This document shows, piece after piece, positions 41,901 to 56,200 of a stretch of 64,000 nt of DNA; the first letter of the stretch is position 1, and every line of letters begins with the position of its first letter. The notes beneath the pieces are model-generated. The model worked only from the letters and a program-made list of their open reading frames with translations. It ran no database searches and was not told the origin of the DNA. The stretch is from Symbiodinium kawagutii. Lineage: Eukaryota > Sar > Dinophyceae > Suessiales > Symbiodiniaceae. Location: NCBI GenBank assembly GCA_009767595.1, contig VSDK01013725.1, positions 332,979 to 396,978 on the forward strand, given 5' to 3'. Position numbers and translations under genes: made by a program.

Positions 41901-44900
41901 GTTGGCTGACCGCTTGCACAAACGGCGGCACGGTGCATGTATGCAGTAGCGCTCTGAAAACTGCGATGGAACTTGGATTGGACATGGTTTTACACTGTAT
42001 ATCACTGTATATTGCATGCCTGTATTGACGCGAGCATGTTTGTGTGTGTGTGTGTTTGCTTGAGTATTGTTTTGATATGTGTGCTCCAAACCTACTTTGT
42101 GATGGTGTAAAAAGCCTGAACGACCATGTTGAATTGAGTATTGTGCATGACGGACAAAATACATGCATAATCTTGGAGATCGTGGAAGAATCTGGACATG
42201 GTTGTGAATGAATTTGCAACATTAAGCATACAGTAGTATAGATAGCTACAAGCACAATTACAAAAGTTGTACATAATGTATGGGTGAAATGGGCAGGCAA
42301 ATATGACTGTGTGTATCTCTGTACGTATGCCTTGATGATCATGTATGTATGTAATGTAATGTAATCTAATGTAATGTAATCCAATGTAATCCAATGTAAT
42401 CTCATGTAATCTAATGTAATGTAATGTAGTGTCATGTAGTGTAATGTAATGTGATGTAATGTAAAACAATCTAATGTAGTGTAGTGTAGTGTAATGTAAT
42501 GCAATGTCATGTAATGTAATGTAGCGTAAGGTAACGCAATGTAATGTAATGCAATGTACTGAAATTAATTAATTAATGTAAGTATGTATGCATGCATGTA
42601 CGTACATGCGTATGCATGCAAGTACGCAAGTAGGAAGGTATAGGATGTATGTTCGACGGTACATGCATGTACAACATACTGTTACAAATCTGCATATGCG
42701 TAAAATTGCAAGTGTGTACCAATAATTACCAATAATATATATGTACATACATGTATATATATATAATACTTATACATACATAATATGTTTAAAATCCAAT
42801 TATGTTGCATTACCGAGTGGTTCATATCACCGTCATCAGTTCAAAATGACCAGACTTAGCAACGACAGCCCTGTGGTCATAGTGCGAACTCACCAGGGAA
42901 CTGTCCGCTGATCACTGCAACGACACCCAAGGCAAAGCCAAACTTTGCTGCGAAGGCGTCCGGTTTAGAGCTGCAAATGCCAACCAAAAAGATCACCACC
43001 AAAGGCAAAGAAATAATGGTATTCCTCAGAGCTGGACTGGATTTAAGTTCCTTTAGAGATTGCAAATGGCTTCTATATAAATAGGTATTATTTCTCAGAG
43101 CTGGGCCCGTGATTTGCTTAGTGATTCCAGGATACTATGGTTATTCTTCTGGTAAGAAATGATGGTATTCCTCAGAGCTGTAAATGGCTTGTAAAGATTC
43201 CAAAGTAATGGGATTCCCCAAGCTAGTTGCAATGGGTAGTATTCCTGGACTGGATTTCAGTTCTGAATCGAGATTGTAAATGGCTCGTAAACGCCACTGG
43301 TTCCTACAACAAGTGTTGCACTGGGTATTTTGAACTGGACTGGAATTGGGGATTTCTCAAGCTAGTTTGGGGAACCCCCAAAGTCATGGTTGGTTTACTA
43401 CTTTGATTAATCCAACTGATATTGTTCCTGAGAGCTCCAAACGTCCATGAGTAGTGGTTGCAAATGGCTTGTAAATCGCTCTGGTTACATACAGTGTTGC
43501 AATGGGCATTTTTCCTCGGAGCCGGACGAAATTTCAATACCCGTTGCAAAACTAGACGGACCACCCACGCTTCCAGTTGAGGGGACAAGCTAGGGTGTTG
43601 TCGGCGACACCTTGAACAATCCACCATAGTTTGACAAAGTGAGCTGAGAAAGTCGCCATCACTCACTTAAATGCAACGGCTTCCCTTGGGCTTTTTGATT
43701 CTTCAACTAAGTTTAAGTGTTGCTCAGTCTTCTGGATAGTGAGAGCTACATCTGCCCAGTACCGCGTCAAGTATCACATGTTGCTGGAAGTTGAAGATCA
43801 CATCCACGCGCTCAAACAAAGGTGCCACCACGAAGGATCCCAAGGTCATCGCCGCGCCAAAGACGGTGGACACGTTCACAATCCTTTTGTCAGAGGCGTC
43901 CTGGAGCTACCGTTCAGCACCAGTCTGGTGACGGTTTATGGGGACCAAGGGCCCGGAAGAAACGACTGGTTTTCGAATTTCGAAAATCCACCAACTTTGC
44001 AACAGTTTCTTGTACTTCGAGGGAAAGGAAGGCCCTAAAGCCTGAAGAAACCATACTTTGGAAGCCTTGGACAGGATATAGTCACAAATGTGAAGCTATG
44101 AGAGCAAGACGCTTGGCACATGTTTGGACAATGAACAAACACAGCAATACCATTGCTCCGTGAAGCCCAGTCACCTGGGAAAGGCTGTCATCTACGCACA
44201 CCAGAACAACTCATCTGCGCACACGAAAAAACCGTCATCTGCGCACACCATTTAGGGTAATTAAACATCACCATTTAGGGTAAACATTGGGGACAGGGGA
44301 CATGGGGACATGGGGTTTAGGGGGGATGGGGACATGGGCACATGGGGTCTTTGTATGGAGGGGCAGCAAAGAATGCTCTGGGCATGTCCTTCTCCATTCA
44401 CCATTTGGGGTTAACGTTGGGGACAGGGGGCATGGGGACATGGGGTTTAGGGGGGGATAGGGACATGGGGACGTGGGGTCTTTGTATGGAGGGGCAGCAA
44501 AGCACATGCAGGACGACTACATCACTCAAAGTACGATGCCTGCCACAACCAAAGGCCGCGTGCACAGACGACGCGGTTTCCGCGTGCACACACAGACGAC
44601 CCCCTTTCCGTCACCTGATGCCAAGCATCACCTTCAAGTGACATGGCGATCCATTTCTGGACATGACTTCTTGGCCAAAAAGATTACAGCTCAGGCTCGC
44701 AAAGGTGCATTCCCAAGAATATGTTTCCCAAAGACGTACTTGGAAACAGCCCACAATTGTCAACAAGATTTCAACAGTTTTCATGCCATGAACGAATCCA
44801 TGTGAATCCGTGTTGTCACCGAGATTTCACCCGTTTTCATGAGTGAATCCATGTCCTTGTTGATGTAGACTTTGTAAATCTCCAATCCAAAAATGGTAGC

Positions 44901-47202
44901 TGCAGAATTCAGTGCCGAGTTGAAAGACGACAAAACACTACCCACGAGTACGGCAGCAAAGAAGCCCAAAGACCACAAGGGCATGACCTCAGGACGGTGA
45001 CTTCTCGATGCGATGGTGAATCACTAGCCATGGGTTGCTGGTATTGGCAATGGTGAAACTGAACCACTGGATTTTTACCTACACTGGATGAGAATATACA
45101 CACAAGTCCTTAAAATCTTCCAAGTTCCACGTTGAATCTCCAGAACTATGGGAGAATCACCATGACGCTTTGGAAGAATTGCAAAGTACTAAACATCTGC
45201 TGATAGATGTTGGATGCTTCATCTTGATCCAACCCTCTGCCACCAGATAAATAGCTTGAAAAAAATCCAAATGCCCCTTTTCAAAGTGGTCAAAATGTAC
45301 GGCATTTCATAGGGAACAATCACCTGGCATACTGATAGTAATGGTAGAAAACCACCTGCGGTTTACCTTGAATAGTTGGTGATCTATCCAAGTTATGGGG
45401 GGGTTATGAAACGCCAAATCCGACATCATACATCTTCTTTGATCACATGCAACCTGTCTGGCTGCCATACCCTGTCTGATGATTGCTCCCTGGGATTTTG
45501 AACCCATAGCAATCTCTTCCCCGCGAAATGGCACCTTACCAGAAATCCTGGTTGACAGGGCAGGAGCAGTTTGCAAACTCTGGGCGCTCCTATGGTGCTG
45601 TTAATTGCTGCAAAGACCATATTTGTATGGAAACAATATAGCAATAGCCTAGCAATAACATAGCAATCATGTAGCCAAATCACATGATCTGTGTGGCGCG
45701 TCCTCACAAGTCATTGATTTTATGGCTGCAGGGTCGATATAGCGAGCTTACATTGAATATCCGATCATGGCCGCAGCGCTAGACCCTCTTTGAGAATGTT
45801 CAGGATCCATATGGGTGTTTCTCACAATAGGGACCCTAGACTTTCATCATGCACTGTTCTTCCGCAAGAGTGCTTTATGAATGCAACTACCGATTTAACA
45901 AACATGCCTAAACATGTCAATAATCATGCAGTGATCTATGTATACAAATGCATATATATATATACATACATACATATTCCTATAATCAAATTATATACTG
46001 TTCTTTGCATAAATTAAACAAATATATATGTATACATATATGTATGTGTGCATGTATTCGAATAGTTATATACTCACATAACTATGAGTTTGAATATACA
46101 AGTATGCTGGTTGGTGGTTTCAATCTCTAAGGAAAATATTAGTCAACCAACCAACCAATCAACCATTTGTTAATACTGAGGAACACTTAAAGAGAATGTT
46201 TGAAACCACCAACCAATAGTTGTTCGACCATTACTGTTGGCTATTATCCCTAGCATTAACCATGGTTAATCGATATTGATGATTATAACATGTAACCACC
46301 GAGCGGATTGGTTATACCAATTATTCTAGCTATATCCGCTTGTCACTGAGTCCATGACAAATCAAGATTAATGGTTATAACCAATTCTGTGGATATAACT
46401 AGAATAATGGTTACAACCAAAACTACGGATATATATATATATGGTTATACATCAAAATGTAATGATATGACCATCTTAACATTAATATATAATCAACATG
46501 ATTAATGGTTATTAATCATGTGTCTATATATATCTATACTGTGTATGTCATGGTCTTATATAAATATGGAACCATATTCACACATAATATGTATTATGGT
46601 TCCATTGGCCGGTTTATCATATATGGTTAAGGTTTACCATTGATACACATGTTCTTTGTGTTAATGGTTATGACCAATGGTTTATCATTTTTCACATTTT
46701 CGATTCTGTGGATAGTGACCTCCCAGTTGCTGCCCAGTGGCAGATTTCACCAGCTCAGGATACACCTCGTCGTTCCGAGGAACCTCAGGTGCTGTGGGAT
46801 GCGACGTGTCAAGAAACTGGTTGTTGGTTAGAACTTGTAACGGTTGGGTAGTCCCTAGTTGTTGGTTATTGTTGGTTGTCGGTTGGTTGTCAGTTGTTGG
46901 CTGATGGTTGGTTGTTTGTTGTTGGTGATTGGTTGTCCCTTGCTGTCGGTTCATCATGGTTCATCATCGCTACTCAATGACAGGCTTCTGAGGGATCGGC
47001 CCATGAGAATGTCTCCAATGGTGGTTGATCCGCTACTTATCAACATGGTACAGAAAACTTGTGTATACGATGGAAAAGTCCGTCAATTCAAAGGGGAACA
47101 AATAGACAGGGAACAAACTACTTTTGCACACAGGCATATGTTTTTGTGCAGCCAAGTGTGTGTGTGTGTATGTAAGTAAGTAAGTCAGTAAGTCAATAAG
47201 TC

Positions 47203-47249
<47 letters not shown>

Positions 47250-50200
47250 GAGTAAGCAAGTCAGGCAGTCAGTCGGTCAGTCAGTGAGTGAGTGAGTGAG
47301 TAAGTAAGAAAATCAGTGAGCGAGTGGGTGAGTGAGTGAGTGAGTGAGTCAGCAAGTCAGTCAGTAAGTAAGTAAGGTAAGTAGAAGCGATGCTGAAAGT
47401 TGCATACGAAAGAAACATCAAGGGTACCTATTGGCACGCCAAATGATGATCTGAAATTCTGGAAATCAACCGTTTTGCAATTGCATAGAACGAGCAGTTG
47501 AAGACATGCCAAAAAACCAGCCGAGGGAATGCCGGATGAAACACACTAACAAAATCATGAGCTTGATGACTTCAACGGGTTACCGAGTTCGCTGATGCTG
47601 TTGTTCGTGCAGATTTACACCCCCAGTCGGTGCTTTCTGCACCACCGTGCTAGATCAACAATCAGCTGCAATAGCATGGTATGATAGTCTGTGCCAAGCC
47701 ATGACGGGTAACCAATGGGCCCCACCAAAAAAGGACAGTTTTTGCAAAATGGAAACCATGGGTTGACTGGGGTTGCCACTATGGCTTGGCACAGAGCCAT
47801 ATGCCGATGGTCTTACTCTTGAAGCGATGAGTTGGCCCTTGGAAACTACCATTTTTTGGAGGTTCATCCCAGATTCATGGATATGGGATCCCCCAAACAT
47901 GTTTCACAAATCCACAAAAATATTTAGTCTTCATCAATGTTTGAGAAAATAGGTGAAATCATTGTGTTTTCATGTGGTTTTTCAAAATAGACCCCCAAAT
48001 CATCCAGCTTATCAACCATTGATAGGTAATGAACCAACGATCTTTTGGGTCCCCAAACTGGCTTGAGAATCCATCATTTGTTCATTGCAAAGGACGTGAA
48101 ACTTTTGGAACGTCTTGGATCTTGGGTCAAGGTTCAGCTCAAGATACACTGCCTGAAGCATCCCATGTGTCTTCGGCTAGGCATCATAAGGTATGAGAAT
48201 GGTTGCTTGGATGATCATCCCATAGCTGGCCGGTGACCGTAACCATGGGGATTGTCACTACCCTTTTTGGCGCTTTTATCAAAACGGTTCGTGTAGCTAG
48301 GTGGTTAGGTGGTCGTGTTTCCGGAGAGCACCATGGCATTCCACAACATGAAATTGCTCTGGAGCCCGTTGCAAGATGCAACAGGCCGTTTTCTCCGGCC
48401 GTTTTCGCGCCCGGTGGCCGAGAAGGTTTCTCCGTTCATGGTGGCCTTTCGTCGGACGAGCAGCAAGCCTTGCGAACATGAACGATAAATCAAAGAAGTG
48501 CGAGCATTTTCATGTAGGTTTTGTTTTAACATTGGTGTTTTTTAAGGTGTTTTAAAGGTTTTTCTAGATGTGCAAAAACTCAGAGAAAAATGTGAAGACC
48601 TACGCCTTTGTAAAGCGAGCTCTTCAAACGAGGATATCATGTTGGACAAGGATCGTGAATAGCAAGTTCAAGACTTGACTGCAATCAATTTGTTGAAGTG
48701 TTCCCCTAGTGGCACAGTACTGACACGATGATCATGGCAATGTTCTATATGAATCTATATATATATATAGATATATGTGTGTGGGCACAATCATCTCCAA
48801 GTGACATCAAGTGACATTCCAAGTTCCAATCACTGGGAACGGGTGGGGTTTGATCCTACTTAACCATTCTTAACCATCAATAACCGCCACCAGCCATATT
48901 ATATAACTGACCATGAAGTGGCTCCATGCCACACTGATCATCATTTGATAACACACGTTCTGATTCCTTGTGCAAGCAGGTGGTGGTTGCGGCCAAGGAT
49001 CCTATGGTACCTGGAAGACAAAGAAAAATGAAGCCCACCACTTTCCTAAGTGTTCAGCTGAGATGAGTTGAGATTCCATTTAAGTTTCCCTCAAATAAAT
49101 GCTTCATGTTCGGGTAAACATGACTACTTGGCTATGGGTCAAGCAGTTAACCAACCAATTTCATGGTGGTTAATAACCAACAAAGTATAGGGAAAACAAT
49201 GGTTAATGATAGGGGAACCAGGAGTACGGGGTTTTGACCCACTGCCACTTGTGTAGTGTATAACATCACTCTGTTGCAGCTGATGCTGCTTGATTCTCTG
49301 GGACTCAAGCATCTGCTGGGCCAGAATTTGAACTGTTTGCCATGGATCAGGAACAGCGCTGGTCCAACCACTAAGTCACTCCCAAAAGCAAGCCAAAACC
49401 ATCACTTCCACTGAGGATAGCAATTTTACTGTCAATCATTTTCGCAGAGCAAATAAAAGAATATGTCAGACCAATCAAAGGTCAGAAGAAACGTCAGGTA
49501 ACTCAGAGCCCCTGCGTTCCAGCCAATGTCAGAATAGTGAAAGTCTTGATATCAGAAAGGTGTCAGAAATACAGGAATCCCATTGCTAGCACCTGTAGTA
49601 AGTTCTACTGGAATATGACAAAACAATACAAAAGACATGTCAAGCAATGAGCGTAAGTATACGTCTGCCTGTGTGTCAGAACACATGTCGGAACATCTGA
49701 GCGTCCTACTGCCAAAACATATATCAGTCGACATGTCATTGAAACTATCTGAACATACGCCACGGGTATTTTTCTGAATAAATGCCAGTCTTTGTCAGAA
49801 CGAGTTTGGCTTTATATACACTTCAGGAATCTTTAGAACCATGCCAGTGCATCTGTCATGTGAAATGTCAGCATACTTAGGAACAACAATAAGATTTTGC
49901 ACGACAGAATGGGGATCGCACATACGTAATTTTCAGTGACCAACAGCTGAAAGTTTGTTTGCATTGCGAGTATATCTATGGAAATTGAGTTATGCTTCAC
50001 CCATAGCGAGCAGATTGGCCGGAAAGCAGCAAAGGATTGGTAATGCTTGATTGGGCTGCAACAAACGGTAACAAGTTATGTTGCAGTATGGCTAACATAA
50101 CTTTGATAGTGGTTGATCATTGCTCCTTGTTCAAAACGTCAAAATCATAAGGGTGAAAAATGGATGAAGTTGTGGTGGTGTATAACAGATAGTGCCCAGC

Positions 50201-53200
50201 TAGGACAGGCTGCATCTTGCCAGGGTTCATCGGCATTGCTCCAAGCCATAAGGGATTGTCCACAAACGGCGTACCATGGTGTACACTGAGAACTGGTCGT
50301 TTCCCATGGTTTTCCTATTAATCATGGTTTTTCCGGTGTTTTCGCATGCTTTCCCATAGTTTTTCCCATGGTTTCCATATTGATCGTGGTTATGAAGTTG
50401 GATGGGTAGTAAGCCGGCAACCGGCTACCACCATGGAGAGCCACCCGGCCAAGCGGCATGGATGCAGCGAAAAGAACACCTTTCTGACCGTCGGCCAGAC
50501 TCCGTGCGGCCAACGCACGCTGAACAATCACCTGATTTGTGGACCAGTAGTAAACCTCAGCCGATGCTGCAGCTGAGGAAAGCAGCCGGAAAGTGATGAC
50601 GTTGCACAGAAAGTGTTTAGATATTGCAGCAAACACACAGAAAGGGAAGAAACTTCACAACAAACATTCCTGCACACTTGTCGATTACAACCCAATCCTG
50701 TCTAAGTCTCGTGTATCCGATCTTGATGCTAGCGCGAATCTGGGTGCTTGAAATTGTTCTTGAGGATCATATGACTATGCTACGTTCGAGTAGTGCGTTG
50801 CTTTACAATCTGAGAGCTGGCTCCTGCACTCAAAAGCCTCTCCTTTAGAACCTGTTAAGAAAATAAAGCATGCAGAAAGTGTTGTTTGAGTTTGATGTTG
50901 TAATTTCCAAAAAACTATAGAATTACAACATTGAGTTTTGTTTAGAAATTGTAACGTTGGTTGAGTTAGAAAAAACTCTAGAAATTCATGAATGATGTTC
51001 TAAAGTTGATCTTCACTCGAGATCTAATGGTGTTGTTTGACACTGTCTGCTCCTGACACTTAGAAAAAACTCATCTTTCACCATACACAGCAACAATATC
51101 AGAATACTTCATGAAGACATCCAGATCTGTGCAGCAAATACAGGTGAGCATTTTTTTGTTTCAGCAAAGCTTGTTGGCACAAAGAATGAAATGCGGAATG
51201 GTTTCAGTCAGTGGGCACTGTAGCGCCACTTCAACCTTCCTTGTGCGCCGCTGGCCTGCATATATATATAATGTATACTGTATACTGTGAATCGGTGCTT
51301 GTGCACATCAATGCACAACATGTGTGTACTTGTGCATATTGACATATTGAATCAAGCCAAATATAATGTGTAAAATGCATGCATATATACATCTACATGT
51401 ATGTCTGTATGTGTATCTGTTGAACTATGTAGATATACACGTCTATGCATATGCAATCATGTTTTCAAGTACTTGTATCTGTGTGTTTGCATGCAACGTA
51501 CATATGCATGTAGATATGTTGGTGCGCATGGATGTATGGATGCATGAGCATGGACACCTGGTTGCATAGATCTGTGAAGCCTGGATGATAATAAATGCAT
51601 AGATGATGCTTGAAGCATGTATAAGTTCAGTTTGCATACCTGCATGGATGCATGTATTGAATGCATTGGATGTCACATATGAAATTGGGACGTGATGTGC
51701 TGTAATGTAGTGCAAGGCAAGCAAGCATATCTAAACACAAAACTCACGTTGCGCAGCATACAAAATTTCGGGTCTTGCCCGGGGCAACTATATTCTTCTG
51801 AAACTCCCGCCTTGCAAAAAACACTCAAAAAATACAAACGCTTTAAGACTGCGATGAACTACCGCTATGGTCAAATATGATTGAAAAGCCATATCAATAT
51901 CATATTAATCATACTTGCTTGTTGGTTTGTGACTGCTTCGGCAAGGTTTGATTTGCTCGAGGGTGGAACTCTCGGCCACTTAGGTCCTTGCCGATACACC
52001 AGTAGCCGTAGCCAAGCAACATTGGTCAGGAACAAACCGGTCAAATTCCTGAGAGGATGTCGTGGGCTGCGCTGGAGGGGCTATCTCTGTGATGGTTAAA
52101 CCCCCAAACGAATATCATGTAGCAACTTACTGTAGCAGGTTCATGAACCATACCGGAAACTCAATATTCAGTGTCAACAGGTTGACAGGCTGATCTTTCT
52201 TCGGTCAAACCGAAATCAACTTAGCCCATAGTATACAAATATTGGCTAGTTTTAGAAACACTGAGGTTGGCACCCTGCTATTTGGCACCTGCTTTCTGGC
52301 ACATGACCCTGGTTGCGTGGAAAATCCACCTCATTTATAGCTGGTCTACCTATGAAAACTGGTGCTTCTTAGCTTCTTGGGGATGGTTTCCCAGAATGTT
52401 TCTGACCACTGACCATTACTCAAAACCTTACCTATACTCATTGGCACCTCACTTGTATTTCACTCCCATTGCCTAACCAAAAAAAACCTAACCATTGAAT
52501 TTGGCACCTGACGTGAGCTGAGCTGGCCAAGCTTCACATGCCAGGGTGCAATGACGCTATGGGTCACCAGTGGCTTCAAAACTTCCGGTTCCTCGAAGAG
52601 ACTGTGCACTCCGCCCAGCTCGTACAGAGCGGCCGCCGGGACCCAAATACCTAGACGTGGCGGGCGCGTCGATGCTGGGAATGTCAGCAGTCAGCATGTT
52701 TGGGGGCCATAGTGGATCATAGTGGATCATGATGGATCATGTAGCAACTGAGGGATCATAGTGGATCATCATGGATCATGTATGAAAACGAATTCAAAAC
52801 AAACAACTTAGACATTTGAGACCGGATGCAGAATGATGCATCATAATGCCATATGTATGAGCAATTGAAAACCGGCAGGACAACTGTGAAGGGAGCCGAG
52901 ATTCGCTTGAAGAATGTCCCGAGGCAAAAGTATTTTTTTAAGTCTATGCAGCCCACCAGCCTAGCTTACCTGGGTACCACCACCAATGAATGCATTTTGT
53001 GTCGCTGCCAAAACAAATATGACTGACCTTTCCGCAGGCTCCTGGTTGCATGACCACAAAGTCATGCATTCCAATGTCGATGGCTCTAGCAGCAATCATT
53101 AACAACCATGAGCAATCAGCGACCAACTTGGCACTCCGGTGACACTTTCAACCATTCTTAGCCTTTGTGAATCATTGGTCTCTGCCTCTGTTGGTTTCAT

Positions 53201-56200
53201 TGTGCTGCTTGAATCCCTCACTCGTCAAGGGACCCACGATGAGCAATCCAATGCCGTTGAGGCAGTCGGATACTGCCACCGCCTGTGGCACCGCTAGTGG
53301 GTTCGATCAAGACATTGTGGAAATCTAGACTTTTGTTGCCAAAGAGTGCAATCTGCTCCCTGTACACCCCTTCCAAACTGCAAAATGATCATTAGCTGGT
53401 CATTTGGTGCAACAAGTAAATAGTCACTGACTTGTGCAAGTTCATCTGGATCAATATATTGATAAACAATATCATTGTGCGTAATTAAGGATGGTTGATA
53501 TTTAAAAAATCATAATGAGTTTATCGCATTTGAGGCTTTCAACAATTCCAGGCAATGCTGCATGTGCCAACAACAGAATGAGCATCTAAGCAACAATGTC
53601 TTCCCAATGGAATTGGAAAATGCTTTGCGTTTCCGTGAGCAAGACCAGGGGTTGGCACTTTTGACTTGAAGAGACTGCGAATCAAAGATCACATTCTAGG
53701 TCATCAAGGTATTGCTAATCAGAGGTGTCATGATCCTGATTGATCATGATGAAGCACTGTTGCTCACTAATTACCCCTTGAACCTAAACAACGCAAACAT
53801 GACATCAAGAACTCAAGTTCCAGCGACGTGCTTTGCTGCAACTTACAGCAGCTCCCGGTGAAAATTCGGGAAGCGCGTGGACCGCATACCCATTGCAAAT
53901 TCCTCTCATCGTGAGAGAGACCTCATAGCATAGCTCATGCTTAAGCAACCAAGCTCTCCCCATCTATGGCGGTTCTGGAGCTCTGAAAACAAACATATCT
54001 AGCCTGGCTGTCGATGATAAGCCATCCCAAAAAATATGAATCAATAATTCATTCCTCCCTGCTGCAGTCGACAATCAATCAACCAACCATGTCTGATAGT
54101 GGGGAAATTCAAAAATCACCAGCAATGACCAGAAATGGTCAAAACCTCCAACCAGTACCACTTCATGACCAGTTGATCACTAGCAATCGTTGAATGCTGC
54201 TGCTGCGTTGGGCACTCCTCACCTCCGCAAAAGGGTGGGAAAACCCATGCCACGGCATGCTCTTATTGACCATTTTGTCATGGTCTTTATCGCAACAACC
54301 ATGGTTTCACTGAGGAATTTTACATTAAATTTTATCTACCAAAAGGGATCAGACGTGATCAAACATTGTTTTAAGAGCCGTGGAATCCTAGGAAATTGAT
54401 TTTAAAAGAACATGGCATCCTCAGTTTTCCTCAGCTAAGCGATCTCATTGGGTGGGAGCAATCCTGATGCAGCGAGCATCTCTTCTGGACTCCAGCTGAT
54501 TCTGTTGGCATTTTGGGCGAAGTCTGGTAGAATCGTGGCTCATGCGGATTCGGATGCAGGAGAATGAATCATGAATCACTTTGCAAGACACTCGGCTTTG
54601 CATGACTGCAATTTGCTTGACAGTGGTGAAAAATGGTGAAAATCTTGGTGAATCATGCTTAAGAATTCAAACAATGTGCCCTTCTTCATTCTTCAAATGA
54701 GAAAAGAAAGTGCCACTGCAAGTGCCATAAGCCCATAATGCAGCCCACCTTCAAACCACCAAATAGGGCATAGCAAGCTCCAAAAGTGCCGATGATGGCA
54801 CTAATGCTCCACAGCGGCAGTGATTGGAGGTCGAAGATATTTCCTCGTGACTCAGTGGGCAGCTAACGCATCACTGGTATGTTTAGAAGCAGAAACTGCA
54901 GCGCTTCGGATCAAAGTTGGATATGAAATGCACGAGTTTGCTCATGCTATGCATTCTTCGGATCGAATTTGCGGGATCTTGGGACTGAAGTTCAGCGCGA
55001 AACTTCAAATCCCTGGTCGACTGGGAACTCGGTGGGCTGAGTACATATTGATCAGTACAACAGATCATAGACACAGTGGCCGGTGCACCACTGGTAGTCA
55101 TTCAGCAATGTCTTCGAACACTGAGACTTCAAGAGTAGTGGAGTCACATCAGATGTCCAGGTGAACCTCTTTGCGCATCTGCATTAACATCAGCTCTCTG
55201 CCAAGTGGCGGATGGCCAAAGCTCCTGTATACCTCAGCTGATCGAGTACAACTCAGCAGGTGAATGCTTTTAGAACAGCCATAGTTCGGAATGTTAGGTG
55301 CATACAATGAACTACTTGCTGATTTTACGATGCTTTACCCGCTTACCAAAATTGCTGATGATTTACCAACAAACATGCAGGATCGCTTCACACCTCTCTT
55401 ATCCATGGCCTCATTCCGGATGAGCGCCAAGAAAAGCTGCCCTATCAAGTCCTATCCGATTGCATGACACGACAATTATAAAATTGGTAGTCATAAGATA
55501 TTCAAATGGGTATGTGCCAAGATCGTTGTGCCCCCTATCCTAGTAGACTGAATGATGATTTTTTGGTGGTTCATTGGTTACCCTATTTTGGAAAATCAGT
55601 CTTTGTTGTACTCCCCTTCCCTGTCAGCAACGATTGCTCCAACATCTAGTATGATCATTGTTTTTTCTGACACGAGAGCCCACTGCTTGTCAGCATTTCC
55701 GCCATCGTTACCCCGTATATCGCTGTCATGCATGGCACAAGCATCTAGCTGCAAATATTGTATGACAAATGACCATGTGGGACATTCCAATTCCCGAAAT
55801 AGCCTCTGCACTTGTTCAGTTTCAAAAAGACTGTTTCAACTTGCCCGTGTGTGTATAATCAGATATACGTGCATGCACAAAAATATGTATGTATACATCG
55901 ATGTCTCTGGGTGTCAAAGAAGTCATATGTCATATATCATACGTGACCATTTTGTATGAAGATGTTGCCACTCCTGTAAGTGTGTGCGCATGAATGTATG
56001 TAATGTAATCTAATGTAACTTGATGTAATGTAATGTGATCTAATGTGATCTAATGTGATCTAATGTAATCTAATGCAATCTAATGTAATGCATGTAATTT
56101 AATGTATTTTAATGTAATGTAATGTGATCTAATGTAATCTAATGTAATCTAATGTACTGTAATGTGATGTAATGTAATGTAACGTGATCTAATGTAATCT

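Noticed and set aside
41803-42510. A 235-codon minus-strand frame
   Set aside because: Most of it translates the (TAATG)n array into repeating Thr/Leu/His/Tyr. The real exon at 41,807-41,887 uses another frame.
44268-44507. Proline-rich minus-strand frames such as PCPLSPTLTP
   Set aside because: They are translations of the G-rich minisatellite.
45125-45270. A block reading GLDQDEASNIYQQMF, considered for the loop before TM8
   Set aside because: The exon at 46,742-46,783 (DEVYPELVKS) fits that place better and joins exon 13 in phase.
45548-45600. A block reading CKLLLPCQPGFL before a GTAAGG donor, considered for the KLLxP…PG segment
   Set aside because: It is several residues too short for the family and lies after exon 12 in gene order.
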